From the NCBI GenBank assembly GCA_000433095.1, contig HF991472.1, positions 36,273 through 100,272 on the forward strand: DNA of 64,000 nucleotides, given 5' to 3'. The notes beneath the pieces are model-generated. The model made no database searches. It saw only the letters and a list, made by a program, of their open reading frames with translations, and was not told where the DNA came from. The translations under genes and the position numbers were made by a program. Below, piece by piece: positions 36,241-45,401 of this stretch; position 1 is the first letter of the stretch, and every line of letters starts with the position of its first letter. The DNA is from Clostridium sp. CAG:967. Its GTDB lineage: Bacteria > Cyanobacteriota > Vampirovibrionia > Gastranaerophilales > Gastranaerophilaceae.

Positions 36241-37509
36241 TTATGATGCTTTAAGTACAGGTTTTTCCGGTGATTTAGGGATTACAAAACCAAAACTGCA
36301 AGTTTCGTTAATATCACTTGAAGCATGAACTTTGCCTTTATGCGCATTTATTATCTGTTTTGCTAAATATAAACCTAAACCAGTACCGGTCTTCTTAAAT
36401 TTTGTGTTAGCAGTAGTCTTAAACTTCTCAAAAATATCTGTCAATTGGTCTTTAGTAATATATGCTGATTTGTTTTTTATATTCAATTCAATATCAGAAT
36501 TTTCTTCTTTTAAAGATATTTCTACATCTGATTGTCTGTAACCATATGTTATTGCATTGGTTAGTAGATTTATTATTACTCTTTTAAGTTGAAATCTGTC
36601 TGCCATAATCAAATTTGATGTAAGTTCGGAATTTAAGACAATATTTTGTTCTCTTTCATCAGATAAATTAGAAATTTCATGTGAAGTCTCTTTTATTAAT
36701 TCAATAATATCAAATTCTTCATAATTAATTTTTGTTTGCCCGCTATCAAACAGATATGTGTCAAGTATAGTAAGAATCAAGTCAGACATGTAATTACAAG
36801 AACTCTTTATTTGTTCAATAATATCAATTTGTTCCACATTCAAAGGTCCTACAATATTATCCGTCAACAAGTCCAGAGCCTTAATTTGTGCTATTGTCGG
36901 AGTTTTCAAATCATGTGTAAGTGTAGCTATAAATGTATTTTTTCTGTCCTCAAGATCTTTTTCAGCATCTATATTTTGCAGTATGACTACAATACTTACA
37001 ACATTACCGACATCATCAAGTACAGGCGTTTTAATTATTTTGAACCAGCTTGAAGTACCATCTTGCATTTCAATTAATCGTTGAAAAGTTATAGTTTTTC
37101 TGGTTTCAATAACCTGTTTATCTTCTTTTTTGATTATTTCAGAAGTCTTAAAAAAAGTATCTGCATTTATACCTGAAATCTTATGAATACTTATTCCGGA
37201 AAGTTCGGCAAGTTCTTTATTCGCAAGCAGGATAGTTCCATCAATATTTTTTAGATACATAATAAAAGAGGCACTGTCAATTATGGTTTTCATTTGAGAA
37301 TACTGTATTAAAATCTGCTTTTCAAGTTTTTTAACTTCCAACATGCTGAGATATCTTAAAATTAAGCTGCTAATAACTACAAAAACAGTTATCAAAAAAG
37401 CATCACGCTCTGATAAAACAACGCTTGGCAAGAGCTTAGGCGATATTAGCGCAAAATATAATATACACGAGGAAATAATTAATATAAAAGTTTTTTTCAA
37501 ATTCAGCAT
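36241..37509 (-). CDS. Membrane PAS-domain histidine kinase
   Basis: A 422-aa orphan kinase: two transmembrane helices at the N-terminus, a PAS domain (about 95-210, MKTIIDSASFIMYLKNIDGTILLANKELAEL and the WFKIIKTPVLDDVGNVVSIV strand), H-box FIATLTHDLKTPTIAQIKALD, N-box NLLTNAITYG and G2 box KKTGTGLGLYLAKQI. As in its paralogue at 11713, the DxGxG of the G1 box is missing (IKNKSAYI instead). Start placed at ATG 37509 since the longer frame begins at a TTG without SD. No response regulator nearby. Confidence 0.85.
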   Translation of the reverse strand: MLNLKKTFILIISSCILYFALISPKLLPSVVLSERDAFLITVFVVISSLILRYLSMLEVKKLEKQILIQYSQMKTIIDSASFIMYLKNIDGTILLANKELAELSGISIHKISGINADTFFKTSEIIKKEDKQVIETRKTITFQRLIEMQDGTSSWFKIIKTPVLDDVGNVVSIVVILQNIDAEKDLEDRKNTFIATLTHDLKTPTIAQIKALDLLTDNIVGPLNVEQIDIIEQIKSSCNYMSDLILTILDTYLFDSGQTKINYEEFDIIELIKETSHEISNLSDEREQNIVLNSELTSNLIMADRFQLKRVIINLLTNAITYGYRQSDVEISLKEENSDIELNIKNKSAYITKDQLTDIFEKFKTTANTKFKKTGTGLGLYLAKQIINAHKGKVHASSDINETCSFGFVIPKSPEKPVLKAS

Positions 37510-37638
37510 GTTCAAATAATCCCATAATAATATGCAACTTATACTACTATAGAACAAATATATTTATTTGATATAGTCCAGTTGGATAGTTATATATATC
37601 CATAAAAAAAATACAGGCTTAATTCCTGTATTTTTTTA

Positions 37639-37710
<72 letters not shown>

Positions 37711-37711
37711 G

Positions 37712-37809
37712 AAACTATTTAATTTTCATTTATTATGTGGCGGCGGTAGTTCCTACCTTTCCTCTCAAAACGATACTTAATCGTTTTTCGGCAGAGTGCC
37801 ACAGTCTCG
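37712..37809 (-). repeat. tRNA-mimicking structured element M (upstream of tRNA-Met)
   Basis: Read on the minus strand it begins CGAGACTGTGGC, one base different from the tRNA-Met 5' end CGGGACTGTGGC. It continues ACTCTGCCGA, a perfect 8-bp hairpin with loop TAAGT (AAAACGAT/ATCGTTTT), GAGAGG (whose AGAG can pair with the CTCT of ACTCTGCCGA), hairpin GGTAG GAA CTACC, and GCCAC able to close on GTGGC. A spacer with TGAAAATTAAAT then leads to the real tRNA. It shares 12 and 13-nt blocks with elements upstream of tRNA-Pro at 59370-59571. Confidence 0.65.
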
Positions 37810-37859
37810 AATATTTCGACAGTTTTAAATTTATCATTAAAAACTTTAAAAATCAAGTA

Positions 37860-38876
37860 TTAAATTTTCAATGCCTGTTCTGTTATAACCTCATTTGCCC
37901 CAATAACAGATGAATAAACATCACCTTTTATTATACAACCGGAAGCTATCACACTGTTCGAAACAACAACACCGTCTTCAATAACAACATTATCCCAAAT
38001 AATACTATTATCAATTACACTGTTATTTCCTATCTTACAATCCTTACCTATCGTTGAAAAACCTTTAAACTTAACATCTTCAGGTAAAAATGAAGTATCT
38101 GATATATAAGAAGCACAAGCGTTACTTTTTATCGGGCTGTGTGCAAATGAACATAACCCGTTAAATAAATCCGTTGTTGATTGTTTATACTGTTCAAGAG
38201 TTCCGATATCACTCCAATACTCAGAGATTTCAAACGTATTAATAGCATGTTCTTTTAACAGCTCCGGAAACACATTTTTAGCAAAATCATAAAAAGTATT
38301 TTCAGGAATGTAATCAAAAATTTTGTAATCAAATATGTATATCCCGGTATTTATATAATTACTTTTAGCCTCTTCAACTGACGGTTTCTCCTGAAACTCG
38401 GTGATAAATCCGTCATTATCGGTAACAACAACACCAAAATGAGGCACTTCTTCTTTTGCAATTTTTTTAATACCTATTGTAGCCACAGCATTAGATTTTT
38501 TATGAACATCAATACCTTTTTTAATATCAGCGTTTGATAGTCCGTCGGCAGATAAAACCACAAAAGGAGCTTCATTATCAAAGAAATACTGACACTTTTT
38601 AACTCCTCCTGCTGTGCCTGATAAAGTTTCTTCTTTAATATAATTAAAGTTAATACCTAAATTGTTTTCTTTATATCTGTCAATAATTTTGTCGGCAAGA
38701 TAATATGTATTACAAATAACATCTGTAATTCCGTATGAAAGCAATTTTTCAAACAATATATCCATAACAGGTTTATTAGCAACCGGCACAAGCGGTTTTG
38801 GAATAAATTTTGTCAGAGGGTCAAGTCTTGATCCAACACCTGCAGACATAATCATTGCTTTAATCTTCTCACTCAT
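37860..38876 (-). CDS. Sugar-1-phosphate nucleotidyltransferase with left-handed beta-helix
   Basis: A 338-aa NDP-sugar pyrophosphorylase. The N-terminal nucleotidyltransferase domain has AMIMSAGVGSRLDPLTKFIPKPLVPVANKP (variant of the GxGxRLxPLTxxxPKPL signature), LSADGL as metal-binding region and GFITEFQEKPS. After about residue 235 a hexapeptide-repeat domain follows (STIGKDCKIGNNSVIDNSII). Mannose-1-phosphate guanylyltransferase or glucose-1-phosphate transferase are both possible. It makes activated sugars for surface glycans. Stands alone on the minus strand. Confidence 0.85.
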   Translation of the reverse strand: MSEKIKAMIMSAGVGSRLDPLTKFIPKPLVPVANKPVMDILFEKLLSYGITDVICNTYYLADKIIDRYKENNLGINFNYIKEETLSGTAGGVKKCQYFFDNEAPFVVLSADGLSNADIKKGIDVHKKSNAVATIGIKKIAKEEVPHFGVVVTDNDGFITEFQEKPSVEEAKSNYINTGIYIFDYKIFDYIPENTFYDFAKNVFPELLKEHAINTFEISEYWSDIGTLEQYKQSTTDLFNGLCSFAHSPIKSNACASYISDTSFLPEDVKFKGFSTIGKDCKIGNNSVIDNSIIWDNVVIEDGVVVSNSVIASGCIIKGDVYSSVIGANEVITEQALKI

Positions 38877-38908
38877 ATCAGTTCTATTTTAACTTAAAAA
38901 ATAATTTA

Positions 38909-38936
38909 TTGCAAATTTAAAATCAGGTTGTATAAT
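38909..38936 (+). promoter_or_regulatory. Promoter of tRNA-Lys
   Basis: TTGCAA (38909-38914), 16-bp spacer and TATAAT (38931-38936), 18 bp before the tRNA. No tRNA-mimicking element lies between this promoter and its tRNA. Confidence 0.7.
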
Positions 38937-38954
38937 AATTTTGTAAGCACTTAC

Positions 38955-39030
38955 GGGCTTGTAGCTCAGCTGGTAGAGCAGAAGACTCTTAATCTTTTGG
39001 TCGTGGGTTCGAATCCCACCGGGCCCACCA
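38955..39030 (+). tRNA. tRNA-Lys(CTT)
   Basis: 76 nt with encoded CCA: acceptor GGGCTTG/CGGGCCC plus A, D-arm GCTC/GAGC, anticodon arm GAAGA CTCTTAA TCTTT (CTT) and T-arm GTGGG TTCGAAT CCCAC. Confidence 0.97.
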
Positions 39031-39034
39031 TATT

Positions 39035-39979
39035 TTAGAAGCTTAAAACTTGTTTAATAAATTCCAAAATATATTCATGCATCTGATCTAATGCTTTTTC
39101 TTCAACAGGATAATGTCCGCCATTTTCAAGCATTTTTATTATGGCAGGTACTTTTTTAATTTTATCCAAAAACATTGTACTCAAATGCAACGGTGTCCAT
39201 CTGTCTTTATCAGGTTGTGTCAATAATATTGGACAAATATCAAAGTTTTCAGGTTCAATTTCAGGCTTATAATTCATATATGTATTAATAAATTTCATAG
39301 GAACACTATTACCGCCAGAAGTTTTATCTTTTAACATTATTTTTAAACACTCAGGATTATTGCATAGAGCTGACATCTTAGAACATATTGCCATAGAAAT
39401 TTTAAATCTTCCTAAACCTAACGCAGAAGCTATTGCCGCTAATGGAACTCCACAATAAGCCCAAAACAGATTGTTTGTGGTCTCATTCCTTACAATTTGC
39501 TCTCTTTGATCCAAGAATGTCATTCCTATAATACCTTTTACTTTTTTACTTTTACAAGCAACATGGTATGTTTCCATTCCACCTGCGGATAATCCATATA
39601 AAATAATTGGGCGATTATCTTTTGATAGTTCGTAATCAATATAATCACTTCCGAGTTGAACCCAATCATTATATGTTATGAGCATTTTTTTATTTACTTC
39701 TGTAACCCCGTAAAGAGGCATATCTATTGCAATAACTTCATATCCGTTTTTAGCAAGTGTTCCGCCTAAAATCATCGACATTTGTCTGCCGTTAGTTCCA
39801 ACACCATGAAACAGTATTATTTTTGCCTTGGCATCAGGATTTCTAAAAGTATCTAAATGAACATTATTCCCTTTCCAATTCCACCATTCTTCGCTTGGCA
39901 TAAAGTTATCGTTGAAATGTAATTTTACCGGCAAAAAATTTTGGATATCTTTCCATGCTTGTTGGTTACTGTAATTCAT
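39035..39979 (-). CDS. Alpha/beta-hydrolase
   Basis: A 314-aa alpha/beta-fold hydrolase without signal peptide. Oxyanion strand IILFHGVGTNGRQMS, nucleophile elbow LYGLSAGGMETYH (G-x-S-x-G), acid segment around LTQPDKDRWTPLHLS and catalytic His in NGGHYPVE. Resembles lysophospholipase-like monoacylglycerol hydrolases; substrate unknown. Stop lies 5 bp after the tRNA-Lys on the other strand. The 155-bp region upstream shows nothing beyond AT-rich promoter-like sequence. Confidence 0.85.
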   Translation of the reverse strand: MNYSNQQAWKDIQNFLPVKLHFNDNFMPSEEWWNWKGNNVHLDTFRNPDAKAKIILFHGVGTNGRQMSMILGGTLAKNGYEVIAIDMPLYGVTEVNKKMLITYNDWVQLGSDYIDYELSKDNRPIILYGLSAGGMETYHVACKSKKVKGIIGMTFLDQREQIVRNETTNNLFWAYCGVPLAAIASALGLGRFKISMAICSKMSALCNNPECLKIMLKDKTSGGNSVPMKFINTYMNYKPEIEPENFDICPILLTQPDKDRWTPLHLSTMFLDKIKKVPAIIKMLENGGHYPVEEKALDQMHEYILEFIKQVLSF

Positions 39980-40134
39980 ACATACTCCTTGTGTTTAATA
40001 ATTATAATACAAATAAATTATTAAACACATTGAAAACGAACAAAAAAAATAACACATATAACAGCCCGTGATGAAGAAACTTTATTAAAGGCTTTTAGAA
40101 AACAATAAATGTTTTTTTGTATTATTATTAGCTT

Positions 40135-41082
40135 ATGCTTATAGAATTATTGAATAAGATTAATACTATTAATGAAAATATTTTTTCAGGATTTGACGGA
40201 ATGATAGAAAGTTTTGGAATGCCTGATTGGCTTGCAGATGCCATTATAGACAGTTTCCATATTCTTCCGCTCTTTTTCATAGTCTTTGTAATAATTGAGC
40301 TGATTGAATTCTTTTGTTCAGAAAAAATAAATTCTTTTATGAAAAAATCCGAAAAAGCAGCTCCCGTCATTGGAAGCTTGGCTGCAATACTTCCACAATG
40401 CGGATTTTCAGTTATTGCAAGTACGCTGTATATCAGAAGGTTTATAACTAAAGGTACTTTAACAGCTATTTATCTTGCAACATCAGATGAAGCTATACCT
40501 ATATTACTTGCAGAACCTTCCCACACTCATTATGTTCTGCCTGTTATAGGAATTAAACTGGCAACAGGTATTATTGCAGGGTATTTGATTGATTTTATAT
40601 TAAAAGACAAAAAGTACATTCCTATTGTTGAAGAAAAAGATGAAGTACCTGACGATGAAGGATGCTGCTGTCATTCGGTTTCCAACAGAAGAAAAAGGGA
40701 ATTAATCATTCATCCTGTTAAACATACTTTTAATATTTTTGTATTTATTTTACTGATAACAATACTTTTAAACTTTTTAATTGATGTTTATTCAAGACAT
40801 GCTGCACTGCATTTAATTCTCGGGCACGTAAAGGTTTTAGAGCCTGTAATTACGGCTTTTATAGGCTTAATACCCAACTGTGCTGTTTCAATTGCGCTGA
40901 CAATGCTTTTAATTAAAGGATCAATAAGTTTTGGCGCTGTAATGTCAGGGTTATTATCAAACGCAGGTTTAGGTATTCTTGTACTTTTCAGACACAGTGA
41001 AAACATAAAAGATTCGTTAAAAATAACAGGCATACTTCTTGCTGTAAGCATTACAGCCGGAATGTTAATACAGTTATTTTAA
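40135..41082 (+). CDS. Putative heavy-metal/manganese exporter (ArsP_2-like)
   Basis: A 315-aa inner-membrane protein with about eight to ten helices. GSLAAILPQCGFSVIASTLYIRRFITKGTLTAIYLATSDEAIPILLAEP and the matching second half LIPNCAVSIALTMLLIKGSISFGAVMSGLLSNAGLG are the two inverted halves typical of putative 10-TM metal exporters (PQCG and PNCA motifs). A cytosolic loop with GCCCHS could bind metal. No yybP-ykoY-type riboswitch is visible upstream. The stop overlaps the convergent neighbour by 4 bp. Confidence 0.8.
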   Translation: MLIELLNKINTINENIFSGFDGMIESFGMPDWLADAIIDSFHILPLFFIVFVIIELIEFFCSEKINSFMKKSEKAAPVIGSLAAILPQCGFSVIASTLYIRRFITKGTLTAIYLATSDEAIPILLAEPSHTHYVLPVIGIKLATGIIAGYLIDFILKDKKYIPIVEEKDEVPDDEGCCCHSVSNRRKRELIIHPVKHTFNIFVFILLITILLNFLIDVYSRHAALHLILGHVKVLEPVITAFIGLIPNCAVSIALTMLLIKGSISFGAVMSGLLSNAGLGILVLFRHSENIKDSLKITGILLAVSITAGMLIQLF

Positions 41083-42197
41083 ACCAGTTGACGGTTTAGC
41101 CTGTTAAATCTTTCTGCTATATCGTCATCATTTTGGAAATATTTGTCAAATTTTGTACCTTGATCTTTTGATACGGATTTAACAAGGTCTTTCACAAATT
41201 CAAACTGGTCATTAGGACCCCAGTAATTAAAGTCATGCGCAAGTTCTTCTCGGTTGCGAAGTTTTGATTTTATAAGCTTCATACCTGATTTAATTTGTCT
41301 TTCATGCGCACCCATTTGTGTAACATTAGACATCTGTGCAAACGGAGAACTGTTTACTCTCTCACGAATTACACCGGTAATCTTGTCATCCAGACTGTAT
41401 GCAAGCTTACCGTCTCTTACTGCTTCTATAAAATATGCAAAGTTTTTTGCGCCCTCTTTTGAAATACGATTTTCATTATTTACTTTTGCAAATTTAATGT
41501 TAAATTCACCTGCAGTGAGAGGATTTATGTCCAATTCTCTTTTGTATTTATAATATTCAACACTGTTGCTTAGTCCTGACTGACGTGTTATATCATCAAG
41601 CACATCCAGAATTCTGTACATTTGACCTGTTGTATAAACTTCCGGGAATGTATTTTCATTGTTTAAGCTCAAAATTCTCTGATCAACATTGTTCCAAAGG
41701 GCACCTTTATATCTTCCAACGTAGTACTCGTCAGAAGATAAAGAACGCTGGTCTTTTTCAAGAATTATATATGCTTTGTCAATGTCACTTCCGGGTAATG
41801 CATGTTTTAAACCGACAGAGCAAACAGGATCATATCCCGCCATTAGAACTTTAACATCGCTGTTGCTTGCATTAACAGCATTATTTACAAATTCTTTTTC
41901 TATTTTTGCAGATACTGTATAAATATTTGGAAAGTCAGTTATCCATTTATAAAAATCAACAAATTTGCCTTTTAAATAATCAGGAATTCTTTCTAAGAAA
42001 GAAAAGTTTTCCTGTCTTATCCGTTTATTTTGCGGAAAAATCCTATCGTCCAATGCTTCATAATATTTTGCATATCTTAAATAATTGTACTGTGAATACA
42101 TATTTTCTGCCGTATTCATTGCATATTGCGGCATCTTTTGTGCTATTCCGTTAAATCCTACTGTTGAACTGTTCGGATGAACTGCTCCTACTTTCAT
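41079..42197 (-). CDS. Lineage-type protein with nucleotidyltransferase-like signature
   Basis: A 372-aa protein with no family I can name. The N-terminus MKVGAVHPNSSTVGFNGIAQK carries the F-x-G motif shared with other proteins here. Around residue 120 the segment VLMAGYDPVCSVGLKHALPGSDIDKAYIILE looks like a nucleotidyltransferase-fold core (SxG...SDIDxA). Later parts are helical. No membrane segment. It follows the PHP-domain gene by 13 bp on the same strand, so the two are likely co-transcribed. Confidence 0.55.
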   Translation of the reverse strand: MKVGAVHPNSSTVGFNGIAQKMPQYAMNTAENMYSQYNYLRYAKYYEALDDRIFPQNKRIRQENFSFLERIPDYLKGKFVDFYKWITDFPNIYTVSAKIEKEFVNNAVNASNSDVKVLMAGYDPVCSVGLKHALPGSDIDKAYIILEKDQRSLSSDEYYVGRYKGALWNNVDQRILSLNNENTFPEVYTTGQMYRILDVLDDITRQSGLSNSVEYYKYKRELDINPLTAGEFNIKFAKVNNENRISKEGAKNFAYFIEAVRDGKLAYSLDDKITGVIRERVNSSPFAQMSNVTQMGAHERQIKSGMKLIKSKLRNREELAHDFNYWGPNDQFEFVKDLVKSVSKDQGTKFDKYFQNDDDIAERFNRLNRQLV

Positions 42198-42210
42198 AAT
42201 TATTCTACCT

Positions 42211-43542
42211 CTATATAATATATTTTGCTTTGTGGTTGTCAGAACCGCCTATCTTTATTAATTGTTTTAAATATTCATTGATTTCTTCTACTTTACTCAT
42301 ACTTACATTACCGGGATAAGCCTGATGGTATGCTTCCGATAACTCTATTAACCCTTTTGACTTATGAATGAATGAATTCATAACCTTGACAGGAAAATTA
42401 AATTTTTCAGCAGTAAAGTAAGGATGCGCAAAAGCCATAGTAACATTTTCTCCTTTAAACAAATCTATAAGATTTTCAAAAGAGTTTTCGTTATTTAAAA
42501 TTAATGTATTGTTGACCATATGCGGTTGATACTTTCTTCTGATATTATTAATTTGAATTGCTTCTCCAATATCATTATCCAAAACATGTTTTTCTTTCAA
42601 GTGCCAGAGTGTCCTATCTTTTACATCAAGCGGCATAATAATTTCTTCAAAAAGTTTTGAACTATCCTGCCCATGTCGGGAAGCCTGAATGGTTATGGCG
42701 TGTTTAGCCTGTGCGTAATTATTCACAGCCCAGTGTGAATTCATCATCAAACAGTTTTCATTCATGTTATAAGTTCTTAACATTTCTTTTTTATCGAAAT
42801 TTGTAAGAGGTAATGCTTTTTTAATTTCCGAGAACATATTATCAATAGTTTGAACACGTTTTAACTGAAGAGCATCCATATGTTTAGACAATTTGAACGG
42901 ATCAAAGCCAAATGCAAGAACTTCTGATATTTCGCAAGGATTTGATGATTTAGGAGCTTTATGAGAAAAACTGAGTTCAACGCCCGGGATAAACCTCACA
43001 TTTCTGAATTTTTCCGGACTTTTCGCAATAATTCCCAATGCTTCTTTTACCCCTGCCACACTATCATGGTCAGTTATGGAAAACATAAACTTTTTGCCTG
43101 TTCTTGCAAACAATTTATTGCCGTATTCTGATATTTCATCAAGAAGTTTTCCTACACTGATATTACCGTCGGAATGTGTTGTATGCATATGAAAATCTGC
43201 CATAAAACCGAAATTTTTAATATTTTCAGGAGTGTATATATAATTCTGTTTTTTCAACTTAAGGATTTCCGATACAAACTCGGCTTTATCCATTACACAC
43301 GAAAGAGATTTTGGATTAATCTTTTCGCCAAGCATTTCGGAAACACCGCTTGCAAGAGATTTCAAATAATGACTGCAATCTTTAACATTAAGCCTTGATG
43401 TTTTATAAATCATAAGACTTCCTATCAAAGCACCTACAGCGATATCTGTAGGGAATTTAACAGCTTTACTTACAGGCTTATTTCCTAATTTAGGTGAATA
43501 AACCTGCTGTTTCATTGAATTTTGAACAGGTATAACCTTCAT
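42211..43542 (-). CDS. PHP-domain phosphoesterase-like protein
   Basis: A 443-aa protein with a PHP metallo-phosphoesterase domain from about residue 113: FMADFHMHTTHSDGNISVGKLLDEI (H-x-H and D metal ligands), FSITDHDSVAGVKEAL (DHD), FIPGVELSFSH (E ligand) and a distal SDNHKAKY ligand set at the C-terminus. PHP enzymes cleave phosphoesters such as nucleotide or histidinol phosphates; the substrate is open. The first 110 residues (MKVIPVQNSMKQQVYSPK, then a hydrophobic AVGALIGSLMIY) are not part of the domain and resemble the N-termini of the lineage-type proteins. Confidence 0.8.
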   Translation of the reverse strand: MKVIPVQNSMKQQVYSPKLGNKPVSKAVKFPTDIAVGALIGSLMIYKTSRLNVKDCSHYLKSLASGVSEMLGEKINPKSLSCVMDKAEFVSEILKLKKQNYIYTPENIKNFGFMADFHMHTTHSDGNISVGKLLDEISEYGNKLFARTGKKFMFSITDHDSVAGVKEALGIIAKSPEKFRNVRFIPGVELSFSHKAPKSSNPCEISEVLAFGFDPFKLSKHMDALQLKRVQTIDNMFSEIKKALPLTNFDKKEMLRTYNMNENCLMMNSHWAVNNYAQAKHAITIQASRHGQDSSKLFEEIIMPLDVKDRTLWHLKEKHVLDNDIGEAIQINNIRRKYQPHMVNNTLILNNENSFENLIDLFKGENVTMAFAHPYFTAEKFNFPVKVMNSFIHKSKGLIELSEAYHQAYPGNVSMSKVEEINEYLKQLIKIGGSDNHKAKYII

Positions 43543-43679
43543 ACAACACCGTTTTAGACCTATATTTAATTTTCACAATAAACACTAATAATTTCAATTA
43601 ACATATTAAGATATATTACAAAGAAATTAATAAATTAACCCCCTTTAGTATTAGTTATTATAGTATATTTTAAAACCAA

Positions 43680-43715
43680 TTGCACAAATATTAAAATTAC
43701 GTTATATTTAAGATA
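43680..43715 (+). promoter_or_regulatory. Promoter abutting the antiporter start codon
   Basis: TTGCAC (43680-43685), 17-bp spacer and TATATT (43703-43708) end 7 nt before ATG 43716. There is no SD, so the message is probably leaderless. Confidence 0.6.
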
Positions 43716-45173
43716 ATGATTTTAAATGAAATCCTTCTAATTGCTTCAATACTTTTGATTTCCGCTATTATATTCAACAAAATCGGCGGCAAATTTGGGG
43801 TTCCGTCACTGGTTATCTTTATATTAGTAGGAATTTTAGCAGGTTCTGACGGCATACTGGGAATTTATTTTGAAGACTTTACACTTGCTCAATTTGTAGG
43901 AATTATTGCAATTTCTTATATCTTATTCATGGGCGGCTTGAGCGTAAACATAAAAGAGCTGAAACCGGTTGTAGCAGAAGGCAGCATATTAGCAACACTC
44001 GGCGTATTTGCAACAGGTATTATTGTAGGTTTATGCAGTTACTTGCTGCTTGATTTGCCAATGCTTGAATGTATGTTGTTAGGAGCAATAATTTCATCCA
44101 CAGATGCTGCTGCCGTATTCGGGGTGCTGCGTTCAAAAAGTATAAGCCTCAATTACAATTTAAAACCGCTGCTTGAATTTGAATCGGGAAGTAACGATCC
44201 TATGGCAGTATTTCTTACACTTGGAGTGATAGGGCTCATAACAGGGCAGCTGGACAGTTTAGGATTGGTGTTTGATTTCTTTAAGCAAATGCTTTTGGGA
44301 ATTGCATTCGGTTATCTGATTGCAAGGGGAACTGCATGGATTATTAACAGAATTCGTCTGGAGTATGACAGTTTATACGTTGTAATCACTTTGGCAAGCG
44401 TACTTTTCACTTATTCTTTCATTTCCATAATAGGCGGAAACGGATTTATAGGTGTTTATGTTTGCGGGCTTGCTTTAGCATCAATGAAATTTGTTAACAA
44501 AAAAACTCTGATTAAATTTCACGATGCTGTTGCCTGGCTTATGCAGATTGTAATGTTCTTAATTCTGGGACTTCTTGTAAACTTCAAAGACGGCTTTGCT
44601 TATACAAAACAAGCTTTTTTAATTGCACTGATTTTAACATTTATTGCACGACCTATAGCGGTATTTTTAACAACATTTCCTTTCAAAAGGAGTTTAAAAG
44701 AAAAACTAATGATTTCGTGGGTAGGTTTAAGAGGAGCTGCACCGATTGTACTTGCGACTTTCCCGTTGACAGAAAACGTTCCGCATGCAATGGAAATATT
44801 CAATATAGTCTTCTTTGTGGTAATTATTTCGGTATTATTACAAGGTACAACCATTCCTTATTTTGCAAAGCTTTTGAAAGTAGATGCTCCGTTGGAGGTT
44901 AACCACGATTCTGTATTGGAATACGGCGGCAAAGATTCCAATAATAAAATGATAGAATTCACGGTAGCCGACAATGCAGAAGCGGCAGGCAAACAGTTAT
45001 ACGAACTTAATTTACCTCAAGGAGCTCTTGTAAGTCTTATTTATAAGAAAGGTGAATACATAATCCCTACCGGCAGCACAACAATTGAGCCCTGCGATGT
45101 GTTATTTGTCCTTATGGATAAGGCAAAGGAACATAAGGTCAGAGAAATAATATGCAAAGAATCTGAAATATAA
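43716..45173 (+). CDS. Potassium/proton antiporter (NhaP2/CvrA type)
   Basis: A 485-aa CPA-family antiporter: twelve or thirteen helices with the core LLGAIISSTDAAAVFGVLRS and LEFESGSNDPMAVFLTLGVI (ion-binding aspartates) and WVGLRGAAPIVLATFPL, then a cytosolic TrkA_C (RCK-C) domain from about residue 395 (TVADNAEAAGKQLYELNLPQGALVSLI). NhaP2/CvrA members exchange K+ or Na+ for protons and help in osmotic and pH homeostasis. Monocistronic; converges on a small XRE gene without a gap. Confidence 0.9.
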   Translation: MILNEILLIASILLISAIIFNKIGGKFGVPSLVIFILVGILAGSDGILGIYFEDFTLAQFVGIIAISYILFMGGLSVNIKELKPVVAEGSILATLGVFATGIIVGLCSYLLLDLPMLECMLLGAIISSTDAAAVFGVLRSKSISLNYNLKPLLEFESGSNDPMAVFLTLGVIGLITGQLDSLGLVFDFFKQMLLGIAFGYLIARGTAWIINRIRLEYDSLYVVITLASVLFTYSFISIIGGNGFIGVYVCGLALASMKFVNKKTLIKFHDAVAWLMQIVMFLILGLLVNFKDGFAYTKQAFLIALILTFIARPIAVFLTTFPFKRSLKEKLMISWVGLRGAAPIVLATFPLTENVPHAMEIFNIVFFVVIISVLLQGTTIPYFAKLLKVDAPLEVNHDSVLEYGGKDSNNKMIEFTVADNAEAAGKQLYELNLPQGALVSLIYKKGEYIIPTGSTTIEPCDVLFVLMDKAKEHKVREIICKESEI

Positions 45174-45401
45174 TTAATCAATATTTTTAAATATTTGTGA
45201 TGGATATGTATCAAAAACTTCTGCAATATAAAATAGATCTAAAATACTGACTATACCGTTATTTTCTATATTTCTTATCTTTGAATATGAAAATCCTGTT
45301 TTTTCTGAAAATTCTTTTTTTGTCATCTTTTTTTCTAATCTTAATCTAATAATTTCTTTTCTTAATTTTTCATTTATTTCCATAAAATTTTTATTCATCA
45401 T
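45174..45401 (-). CDS. Small XRE-family HTH protein
   Basis: A 75-aa single-domain Cro/C1-type helix-turn-helix protein: LRKEIIRLRLEKKMTKKEFSEKTGFSYSKIRNIENNG. No ligand domain. Start ATG 45401 has AGGTTAATG-type weak SD. It faces the XRE gene at 45716 across 314 bp that contain two palindromes, suggesting mutual or autoregulation. Confidence 0.8.
   Translation of the reverse strand: MMNKNFMEINEKLRKEIIRLRLEKKMTKKEFSEKTGFSYSKIRNIENNGIVSILDLFYIAEVFDTYPSQIFKNID

Noticed and set aside
39980..40134. Manganese (yybP-ykoY) riboswitch ahead of the metal exporter
   Set aside because: No conserved loop sequences, and the 155-bp gap shows only a short promoter-like region.
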